A stretch of DNA of 64,000 nt. Origin: Candidatus Thalassarchaeaceae archaeon (GTDB taxonomy: Archaea > Thermoplasmatota > Poseidoniia > Poseidoniales > Thalassarchaeaceae). The notes under the pieces are model-generated. The model was not told the origin of the DNA. It saw nothing but the letters and a program-made list of their open reading frames with translations, and did not search any database. The first letter of the stretch is position 1. Each line of letters starts with the position of its first letter. The translations under genes and the position numbers were made by a program. Location of the stretch: the NCBI GenBank assembly GCA_029940695.1, contig JAPYUP010000002.1, forward strand, positions 62,001 through 126,000. Reading direction: 5' to 3'. This document shows, piece by piece, positions 43,052 to 49,956 of this stretch.

Positions 43052-43645
43052 TCACTTTGACGGGGATTTGAGGAGTTCAGACAGCCCCTTCAGGGCCCGT
43101 CCGCGATGGGAGAGGGCGGATTTCTCCAATGCTGACATCTGGCCGCACGTGCGGCCATCTCCCTCCTCTGGAATGAAGATCGGGTCGTACCCAAAGCCTT
43201 GCTCGCCCATTCCCTCATCGGCGATTCGTCCGCGGCACACACCGGTGGCCTGCAACGTTTTGCTACCGAGGTCGATAATAGCGACGGCGCGATATTCGGC
43301 TTCGCGATCATAACTCCCCTCAAGCAGTCTCAACACTCCATCCAAGCCGATAGTGCTCTCGATGTATGACGAATACACGCCCGGGAAGCCATCGAGCGCA
43401 TCGATGAACAGCCCCGAATCCTCGACTAGGATGGCCGAACCAACGAGCGGGGTGCCTTCGACCATCGAGCGAGCCTGCTCGATTTTGGCCATAGCGACGG
43501 CCTCTAGGCCATCGGACTGGGGTTCTATGAACTCGGGGAGCGTTCCGTTCACGACGAGGGGAGACACCCTGTGGCCGAGGGGCTGGAGCAGAGCTGCCGC
43601 TTCGGTGACCTTGTGCTCGTTACCGGTCGCGAACAGAATTCTCAT
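43052..43645 (-). CDS. rdgB: XTP/dITP pyrophosphatase (RdgB/HAM1)
   Basis: 197 residues. The N-terminus, ILFATGNEHKVTEAAALL, has the (T/S)xNxxK signature. VEDSGLFIDALDGFPGVYSS is the catalytic loop with the metal Asp. The C-terminal GFGYDPIFIPEEGD and LSHRGRALK bind the base and phosphate. It removes ITP/XTP and deoxy forms from the nucleotide pool. It lies 8 bp after the Bud32 gene on the same strand, a pairing often seen in archaea. Confidence 0.95.
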   Translation of the reverse strand: MRILFATGNEHKVTEAAALLQPLGHRVSPLVVNGTLPEFIEPQSDGLEAVAMAKIEQARSMVEGTPLVGSAILVEDSGLFIDALDGFPGVYSSYIESTIGLDGVLRLLEGSYDREAEYRAVAIIDLGSKTLQATGVCRGRIADEGMGEQGFGYDPIFIPEEGDGRTCGQMSALEKSALSHRGRALKGLSELLKSPSK

Positions 43646-43653
43646 CCAATCAC

Positions 43654-44319
43654 CTACCCGTGGTACCTCACTCTGCCCGTAATCTTCTGGAAGCGCTCGA
43701 TCACCTGATTGGCGGGCTCTACGTCGGATGGTGCGCTGTCGCCCTCTAGGTAACCGCGCACGACGGCATCAACGGCGCCCCCCACGACCGAGTGGCTGGC
43801 AGTCAGGCACTCGTTGAGGACCTGAAGATCCAACCCGAGGTGCTCGAGCTCGGGCGATTGCCGCGCTAGGCCGAAGTCGATGAGGTGCAACTGCCCGTCC
43901 TCGGAGACCATCACGTTGTGCGTGGTCAGGTCCCCGTGTGAGACCCCGGCCTCATGCAGACTCCTGATTATGGAGCCTAGACGCTCGAGGCTTTCGACAT
44001 CGGACGTTCCATCCCTCAGGGAATCGTACATGGGACGTCCCTCAATCCTAGACATCAGGAGCCACGCTGCCTCCTGATCTACGTCCATCAACGACGGGAC
44101 TGGGAAGCCAAGCCCTTGCAGCCTGCCGAGAATACGTGCCTCGGCTGTGAGTCTCTGGCGCGTTAGCCTTCTATCGAGATCAGGATGCCTGTAACCCCGG
44201 GCTCGTCTGGTCTTCAGCACTGCCGACTTGCCCAACCACGAGCCCGCTGTGACCGTTGCCTCAGCTCCCTCATGCATAATCCCCTGGGGGATCCACATGG
44301 GAATCGTCTCGACCGCCAT
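43654..44319 (-). CDS. bud32: KEOPS complex kinase Bud32, stand-alone
   Basis: 221 residues. The short RIO-like kinase shows IMHEGAEATV (N-lobe Gly loop of this family), SAVLKTRRARGYRHPDLD (catalytic Lys), HGDLTTHNVMV (catalytic loop), LIDFGLAR (DFG), and the C-terminal KITGRVRYHG typical of Bud32. It activates the Kae1 partner that makes tRNA t6A. In many euryarchaea Bud32 is fused behind Kae1; here it is separate. ATGs at 44298 or 44277 are possible later starts, as relatives often begin close to IMHEGAE. Confidence 0.93.
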   Translation of the reverse strand: MAVETIPMWIPQGIMHEGAEATVTAGSWLGKSAVLKTRRARGYRHPDLDRRLTRQRLTAEARILGRLQGLGFPVPSLMDVDQEAAWLLMSRIEGRPMYDSLRDGTSDVESLERLGSIIRSLHEAGVSHGDLTTHNVMVSEDGQLHLIDFGLARQSPELEHLGLDLQVLNECLTASHSVVGGAVDAVVRGYLEGDSAPSDVEPANQVIERFQKITGRVRYHG

Positions 44320-44444
44320 GCAACTCCGAGGCTAGGTGACTTGAAAGCGGTTGCACATACGATTGCTAGGTCGGCATGTTCATCGATACGCGCGCGGGCT
44401 ACCAGATACATTCTCCGTGATGAGAAATTACGTGCACAATCTTC

Positions 44445-44461
44445 GCTCGACGTCATCGAGC
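44445..44461. other. Short hairpin upstream of the HAAO gene
   Basis: GCTCGA-cgtca-TCGAGC is a perfect 6-bp stem with a 5-nt loop in the 197-bp gap between the divergent bud32 and HAAO-like genes. It is about 55 bp before the HAAO ATG. The rest of the gap shows only a weak AT-rich stretch (GGAAATAGTAG near 44468-44480). The hairpin could be an operator; no second copy is seen. Confidence 0.3.
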
Positions 44462-44516
44462 AATGATTGGAAATAGTAGAAAGGTCACGTGGCGTTGATT
44501 CTGAGAGGATAGAAGT

Positions 44517-45104
44517 ATGTCAACGACCGTCTTAGGTACTGTGCTCTCGCCGATCAATATCAAGCAGTGGTGCGAGGAACACGCTGACGAGTTCAAGCCC
44601 CCTGTGAGCAACAAGTACCTCTATCTTGGCGAGGATTTCTTCGTCATGGTCATTGGCGGGCCCAACGCCCGCAATGACTTCCACAAGACCAAATCCGAGG
44701 AGTACTTCTACCAGTTCAAGGGTGACATCTGCGTCCAGACTATCGAAGATGGGGGGGTCGTCAACCATGTCATTCGGGAGGGTGAGACATTCTTCATTCC
44801 GCCCAACGTGCCACATGCGCCCCAGCGCCCACCTGACACCATCGGTATCGTCGTAGAGCGTAATCGTCATGCCGGCGAAACCGAGCACCAGCAGTTCTAC
44901 TGCCCCGACTGCCACCAGTTGGCCTGGGACGAGGAGTTTGACTGCGATGACATCGTCGACCACTTCAGCGCGTCCATGGAGGCATTCTGGGCCGATGTGG
45001 AACGGGCCACCTGTCCCAACTGCAATACCCGCATCATGAAGCCAGCACCTGTTGCCAGGATTGAGACGGAACCCAAGGTCCGGATTATCCGCCAGGGAGA
45101 GTAA
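44517..45104 (+). CDS. 3-hydroxyanthranilate 3,4-dioxygenase
   Basis: 195 residues. The cupin Fe(II) ligands are His56, Glu62 (FHKTKSEEYFYQ) and His100 (PPNVPHAPQRP). Substrate-binding Arg52, Arg104 and Glu114 are at the places expected from the bacterial enzyme. The C-terminal rubredoxin-like site is CPDC (129-132) and CPNC (166-169), as in bacterial HAAO. It opens the ring of 3-hydroxyanthranilate to 2-amino-3-carboxymuconate semialdehyde. The ACMSD gene follows 17 bp later, matching the next step. This is the most securely assigned member of the kynurenine route here. Confidence 0.94.
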   Translation: MSTTVLGTVLSPINIKQWCEEHADEFKPPVSNKYLYLGEDFFVMVIGGPNARNDFHKTKSEEYFYQFKGDICVQTIEDGGVVNHVIREGETFFIPPNVPHAPQRPPDTIGIVVERNRHAGETEHQQFYCPDCHQLAWDEEFDCDDIVDHFSASMEAFWADVERATCPNCNTRIMKPAPVARIETEPKVRIIRQGE

Positions 45105-45121
45105 TCCGGGAGTCACTGCAC

Positions 45122-46165
45122 ATGCTCAAGATTGACATGCACACTCACATCATTCCTCGCAACTGGCCCGACCTGCATGAACGATATGGATACGGGGAGT
45201 GGATCCAGCTGCGGCACCATGAGTCGGGCAAGGCCGAAATGCATTCAGGAGGGACTGTCTTTCGTGTCATCGAGGAAAACTGCTGGGATGCCCATGCCCG
45301 CCTCCAGGACATGGAGAAGACGGGAGTTGACGTGCAGGTCATCTGTACGATTCCCGTGCTCTTCTCCTACTGGGCAGAGCCCAAGGACACCCTGGACTTC
45401 TCACAGATTCTCAACGATGACATCGCGCGGACCGTGAACAAACATCCAGGCCGCTTCATCGGCCTTGGTACAGTTCCCATGCAAGACACGGACATGGCCA
45501 TCGAGGAACTTGAACGCTGCGTGAAAGACCTGGGCTTTCCCGGCATCCAGATTGGGTCTAACATCAATGAGCGCAACCTTGACGACGAGGACTTCTACCC
45601 GATCTTCGAGGCTGCGCAGAACCTCGATGCCTGCGTCTTCATCCATCCCTGGAAGATGCTCGGGCAGGATCGGACGAGGGATCACTGGCTGACCTGGTTG
45701 GTGGGTATGCCTGCCGAAACGGCCCTTGCCATTTGCTCTCTAACCATGGGTGGCGTGCTCGAGCGACTTCCGGATCTACGCGTGAGCTTCGCCCATGGCG
45801 GAGGCAGCTTCCCCCTGACCGTCGACCGAATCGTTCACGGCTTCCAGGCCCGCCCCGACCTATGCCAGACCAAGACAAAGACACCCCCGAGCGAGATGCT
45901 CAAGCGCATCTATGTTGATTCGGCCCTCCATGGCGAGGAGGCGCTTCGATATGTCATCAGTCGCTTCGGTGCCAATCGTGTCTACTTGGGTTCCGACTAC
46001 CCTTTCCCGCTGGGGGAGGACCCCTCGGGCTACATCATCGAGAGCATGGATGATCTCGACCAGGCCACGCAGCAGAGACTTCTCTCTGGAACTGCCCTTG
46101 AGTTCTTGGGAATGTCCGAAGCTGACCTAGGGGGCTTTTCGCCCAAGCATCCAACCAAAGCATGA
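45122..46165 (+). CDS. 2-amino-3-carboxymuconate-6-semialdehyde decarboxylase (ACMSD)
   Basis: 347 residues of the ACMSD branch of the amidohydrolases. DMHTHIIPRNWPD gives His7 and His9. FIHPWKMLG and FAHGGGSFPLTVDRI give the two later His ligands, and YLGSDYPFPLGE gives the metal Asp. IGLGTVPMQD and GIQIGSNINERNLDD are typical of this family. It removes the carboxylate from the product of the upstream dioxygenase, diverting it from quinolinate (NAD synthesis) toward complete oxidation. It forms an operon with the dioxygenase gene. Confidence 0.93.
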   Translation: MLKIDMHTHIIPRNWPDLHERYGYGEWIQLRHHESGKAEMHSGGTVFRVIEENCWDAHARLQDMEKTGVDVQVICTIPVLFSYWAEPKDTLDFSQILNDDIARTVNKHPGRFIGLGTVPMQDTDMAIEELERCVKDLGFPGIQIGSNINERNLDDEDFYPIFEAAQNLDACVFIHPWKMLGQDRTRDHWLTWLVGMPAETALAICSLTMGGVLERLPDLRVSFAHGGGSFPLTVDRIVHGFQARPDLCQTKTKTPPSEMLKRIYVDSALHGEEALRYVISRFGANRVYLGSDYPFPLGEDPSGYIIESMDDLDQATQQRLLSGTALEFLGMSEADLGGFSPKHPTKA

Positions 46166-46185
46166 CGTTGCAGGCTAGCAGAGGG

Positions 46186-48279
46186 TCAGGCTTCCTTCCT
46201 AGTGGCGGACTGATGCGCCCAAACAAACAGAAGGGGTACTAGCATCATGATTGAAGCCTGTAGGAGTAGGGACGAGTATGGATCTATGGCCTCGCCCAAG
46301 GAATGGACGATTACCTCAACGGTGCCATCATCGTTGTGCGCCACCCAAGCCACGCCATCGGCCAGCACCTGGGGCTGCGTCTGGTCTACGTCCTCGTCGT
46401 GAGTCAGTTGGATCAAACCTCCCTCAGCCAAGTCTGAGACGTAGACGTCGTTGTTCCTTGCGAACTCGCCAGAGGGTGCAGAGGGGTCGTCCCTCGTGAC
46501 TTGCAGGAATGCCACGCGGTCATTTGAGATGCTGGGGGATGATGAGTCCCACCGTGGGTTCGACAGCAGGGTCTGGTTGATGGAGAGCGTGTTGACCAGC
46601 ACGGTCCTGTTAACCGGGCCCACGTCGACCACAGCCACGACCCAGTGAGAATCCATTGCCAAGTCGGTCACTGTGGAATTGTTGTAGTCGAAAACCATGC
46701 CCGAGTCCGCCAGCGATTGCTCGATTCTCTCTTCCGCCCTCGGATCGAGGGGGATGCTGATGGTCAGCTGCGACTCGATGGAGGTGATGTTGACCACCGG
46801 GCCAGTTCCAGTGGGCTCGGACCACGCGATGAGTGAGCCGGAGGAGGCGATGACCGTGGTGTTGATACTGCCCGTGGGCATCTCGATCTCCTGCGACGAG
46901 CTGTCCATCAGATGCAGGCCTTCTTCAGTGAGGGAGACAATTAGCGTCTCACCGCTCTGACTAGTTCCCAGAGCGAGGTCGATGATGGGCAAGTCGGAAT
47001 CCTCGCTGAAGGTGGGATGAAGCACCCCCACACCATCGTCGTGTTCGAAGTAGTCAAGCCTATGCTCTCCAAAGACGACGAAACTCGACCCAGAGGTGAT
47101 GACTTGAGGTGCCTGAGCCCAATGATCTCCCCCGACCGACCGATTGCTCTGTGAGGTGATGTTCCATACTGTGATGGACACCCCCTCATCAGCAGCCTCT
47201 TCGACGCCTACGAGCCATTCCCCTGAGCCTGAAGCGGAGGTCGGTGACTCCGCCTCATTAATCGTAAAATTCTGGTGAGTGGCATCCCAGAGGAGGACGG
47301 AGCCAGTTAGCACAATCAGTGCTGTGATGAAGGCCCCGGTCTGCTCTCTGCCAGGCTCCCTGAACGGGTCGAGCAGAGAGGATGCGGAACGCAGAGTCCG
47401 GCTAATCGAAGTCCCGGGGTCATCGAGAATCCTCGCGAGTCGGCGGGTGAACAGTCTCTCGTCTGCGATGCGCCAGATTGGCTCATGGGTCCTCGCAGTC
47501 ATGTTGACTGCCATGATACCAATCGTCATACCGCCGATGATATCCACGATCCAGTGGATTCCAAGGTAGAGAATCGAGAACGCCGTGAGTATGATGAAGA
47601 AAACTAGGAACATACGATATCTGCTCCATCTCCCGTCCTCGTCCCATCGATGCATGGACAGCCAAATCGCGAAGGGTAGGCCGATGTGGAGGCTCGGCAT
47701 CCCGTTGGTGAAGGGGTCAATGCGGTTGAACCAGTTATGGATCTCGGGCGTCAGATCGTAGGCGATGGTCTCCATCGTTGGGATGTAGTCGCCGGCGACC
47801 CTGACGTTGAGGAACAGGTAGAACGGGATTGCCAAGAGGTAGACCCAGAACATCGAGAGCGATACGCGATCGGCCATGTGCCTGTCATCGAAGTAGATTG
47901 GGTAGAGGAAGGAGGCGAAGGTCGCTGTCATGAATCCCATCACGTAGAAGTGCGTCAGCGCGACGTCGAGGAAGTCATTTCTCAGGCCCTCCTGGACCCA
48001 CAAAACGATGTCCCCCTCTATCGCATAGACTAGTGCGGTCATGTCGAGTTGCGTGTTGGCCATGAGCACACGATCCAAGCCATCGAGCACGTCCTTCCAA
48101 AGATAGACTGAGAAGACCACTAGCATGTGCGCCCAGTATCGTCTGAACATGTCAATGAAGCCGTCCAAACTGACTTTGGCATAGGGCGGTTTGAAAATCG
48201 GGATCATCGCGATGCTGATCAGAATCGCGCCCGTCACCCAAGTGATGTAGATCCCGGTATCTGCTGCCATTCTAGACAT
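46186..48279 (-). CDS. PAP2-type membrane phosphatase fused to a beta-propeller-like domain
   Basis: 697 residues. The first half has six or so membrane helices with the PAP2/AUR1-like motifs GMPSLHIGLPFAIWLSMHRW and YLGIHWIVDIIGGMTIG, containing the catalytic His residues. From about residue 340 a membrane helix (ALIVLTGSVLLWD) leads to an exported region of about 320 residues with WD/TolB-like strand repeats, such as SGEWLVGVEE and LADGVAWVAHNDDG. It ends with a C-terminal membrane helix (LLLQASIMMLVPLLFVWAH). PAP2 enzymes dephosphorylate lipids or transfer phospho-head-groups. The extra domain is unusual. Substrate unknown. Confidence 0.82.
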   Translation of the reverse strand: MSRMAADTGIYITWVTGAILISIAMIPIFKPPYAKVSLDGFIDMFRRYWAHMLVVFSVYLWKDVLDGLDRVLMANTQLDMTALVYAIEGDIVLWVQEGLRNDFLDVALTHFYVMGFMTATFASFLYPIYFDDRHMADRVSLSMFWVYLLAIPFYLFLNVRVAGDYIPTMETIAYDLTPEIHNWFNRIDPFTNGMPSLHIGLPFAIWLSMHRWDEDGRWSRYRMFLVFFIILTAFSILYLGIHWIVDIIGGMTIGIMAVNMTARTHEPIWRIADERLFTRRLARILDDPGTSISRTLRSASSLLDPFREPGREQTGAFITALIVLTGSVLLWDATHQNFTINEAESPTSASGSGEWLVGVEEAADEGVSITVWNITSQSNRSVGGDHWAQAPQVITSGSSFVVFGEHRLDYFEHDDGVGVLHPTFSEDSDLPIIDLALGTSQSGETLIVSLTEEGLHLMDSSSQEIEMPTGSINTTVIASSGSLIAWSEPTGTGPVVNITSIESQLTISIPLDPRAEERIEQSLADSGMVFDYNNSTVTDLAMDSHWVVAVVDVGPVNRTVLVNTLSINQTLLSNPRWDSSSPSISNDRVAFLQVTRDDPSAPSGEFARNNDVYVSDLAEGGLIQLTHDEDVDQTQPQVLADGVAWVAHNDDGTVEVIVHSLGEAIDPYSSLLLQASIMMLVPLLFVWAHQSATRKEA

Positions 48280-48326
48280 CTCGGGATGCGGCTATGACAT
48301 CAAATCGACCCACGTCGACTGCGCGG

Positions 48327-49349
48327 TCATGTGATTCTGAGTGAGGGACCAGAACCTCTCTCTAGCTTTTCGGTGATACGGGCCACGATGGAATCGAAGG
48401 CCTGGGCCGTCTCCCCGTCGGGCTCAGAAACGATCCTGTGAACACCATCGTCGCCACCCCTGACTATTCCAGGATCGAAGGGGAGTGAGCCTAGAAAGGG
48501 GACGTCTAACTCCTTCGCGGATTCTTCTCCCCCGCCCGATTTGAAGACGTTGAGGGTTAGTGCCCAGTTGCCCTCGTCATCCGTCTCGCACTCAAGCGGA
48601 ATACCGCTCGGCCCCATAACCGAGATGATGGTGTTGGCCTCCGCAGTCCCTCGAATGGTGTAGCCGCTCATGTTCTCGATTACACCGAGGACAGGGATCG
48701 AGATGGTCTTGGCGAAGTTGATCGACTTGCGGCTGTCGAGCAGCGCGATCTCCTGCGGAGTCGTTACAATGACGACGCCATCTATCCCGGGCAGGCTCTG
48801 GCTGACGGTCAACGGCTCGTCGCTGGTGCCTGGTGGAAAGTCGATAATCAGGGCGTCTAGCTCCCCCCAAGCCACGTCACCGATGAACTGCTGGATGGCC
48901 CCGAGCTTGATTGGCCCACGCCAGATTACCGGTTTATCAGGGTCCTCGATCAGGAAGGCCATCGAGATCACCTCAAGGCCGTGCGGGCCGATGGCGGGGA
49001 AGATCTGTCCGTCCTCGACGTTGAGGTCGGCATTCTCGAGCCCGAGCATCTTGGGAACGTTTGGACCGGTGATGTCGATGTCCATCAATCCCACCTTCTT
49101 GCCCTGGCGGGCGAGCGACAGCGCGAGCCCGGTGGCGACAGTGGACTTGCCGACGCCGCCCTTGCCTGAGAGCACCATCACCTTGTGCTTGATTCCCTCG
49201 TCCATCTTGGAGATGCGCATCTTTCGCTGCATCTGCTGGTACGCCTGCTCCATCTGAGCGCGCTGCTCGTGCGAGGTATCCGGGGCATCTACCTCTGGTG
49301 GCTGCTGACTGCTGCCCGCGGGATGGTGGGATACAGGTGAATCTGCCAT
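48327..49349 (-). CDS. Mrp/Nbp35-family P-loop ATPase without Fe-S Cys pair
   Basis: 340 residues. VLSGKGGVGKSTVATGLA (deviant Walker A), MDIDITGPNVPKMLG, and LIIDFPPGTSDEPLTV are diagnostic of the Mrp/ApbC/Nbp35 group that handles Fe-S clusters. The usual CxxC after ENMS is absent: the sequence reads ENMSGYTIRGTAEANT and continues into about 40 residues of extra sequence (231-270) before GGGEESAKELDVPFLGSLP resumes the family pattern. Cys254 is the only Cys in the protein. It may act on another substrate or bind a cluster with other subunits. Confidence 0.88.
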   Translation of the reverse strand: MADSPVSHHPAGSSQQPPEVDAPDTSHEQRAQMEQAYQQMQRKMRISKMDEGIKHKVMVLSGKGGVGKSTVATGLALSLARQGKKVGLMDIDITGPNVPKMLGLENADLNVEDGQIFPAIGPHGLEVISMAFLIEDPDKPVIWRGPIKLGAIQQFIGDVAWGELDALIIDFPPGTSDEPLTVSQSLPGIDGVVIVTTPQEIALLDSRKSINFAKTISIPVLGVIENMSGYTIRGTAEANTIISVMGPSGIPLECETDDEGNWALTLNVFKSGGGEESAKELDVPFLGSLPFDPGIVRGGDDGVHRIVSEPDGETAQAFDSIVARITEKLERGSGPSLRIT

Positions 49350-49461
49350 CGTTCGGAGGGTATCGCCGGACGTACTTCAAACCTGTTCTGCTGCCCCGGC
49401 GGCACTCACTGTGGAATCGAGCTTGGTGTGGTTAATTACCCAAGGCACTTTTCGTCTCAGC

Positions 49462-49827
49462 GTGCGACTGCTGTTCGTGTGCTTAGGGAACACCTGCCGT
49501 AGCCAGATGGCCGAGTCGCTCGCCAGGGACTTGGGCCACGAGGCAGCGTCCGCTGGAACCAATGCCAGAGGCAATGTCAATGTCGCTGAGTATGCCCTGG
49601 AGGTGCTGAGGGAGATCGGTGTCGATGCGACGGGACAATATCCGAAGTCCGTCGACACGATTGACACCACGGGATTCGACAGGATCATCAGCATGGGATG
49701 CGGAGTTGAGTGTCCATCCCTACCGATAGATGTTGACTGGGGGCTGGATGACCCAATCGGCGAGGAAATTGAAGTCTACAGGGAGACTCGTGATAGGATA
49801 CTCGCGAACCTTACGGGGCTATCCTGA
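49462..49827 (+). CDS. ArsC-like/low-molecular-weight phosphatase-fold protein
   Basis: 121 residues from a GTG start (MRLLFVCLGNTCRSQMAES). The P-loop C-x5-R is Cys7 to Arg13. Cys80 and Cys84 in SMGCGVECPSL resemble the second and third redox Cys of thioredoxin-coupled arsenate reductase, and WGLDDPIG contains the general-acid Asp. It could therefore be arsenate reductase, or a tyrosine phosphatase of the same fold. The upstream ORF extension to 49411 adds no family sequence. Confidence 0.85.
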   Translation: MRLLFVCLGNTCRSQMAESLARDLGHEAASAGTNARGNVNVAEYALEVLREIGVDATGQYPKSVDTIDTTGFDRIISMGCGVECPSLPIDVDWGLDDPIGEEIEVYRETRDRILANLTGLS

Positions 49828-49870
49828 GGTCCGACGCTTAGAAAAGCCGCTCTGGTTTCCAGCGGGCTAC

Positions 49871-49945
49871 GCGAGTGTAGTGTAGCGGTTATCACCCCAC
49901 GTTGCCAACGTGGGAACCCGGGTTCAAATCCCGGCACTCGCACCA
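49871..49945 (+). tRNA. tRNA-Gly (anticodon GCC), CCA encoded
   Basis: The acceptor stem is GCGAGTG/CACTCGC (49871-49877 with 49935-49941). The D arm GTG...CAC closes around TAGCGGTTAT. The anticodon stem CCACG/CGTGG encloses the loop TTGCCAA with anticodon GCC. The T arm is CCGGG-TTCAAAT-CCCGG. The discriminator is A, followed by a genomically encoded CCA (49943-49945). No intron is present. It lies between the ArsC-like gene and a convergent surface-protein gene. Confidence 0.96.
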
Positions 49946-49956
49946 CTGCGCGACAC

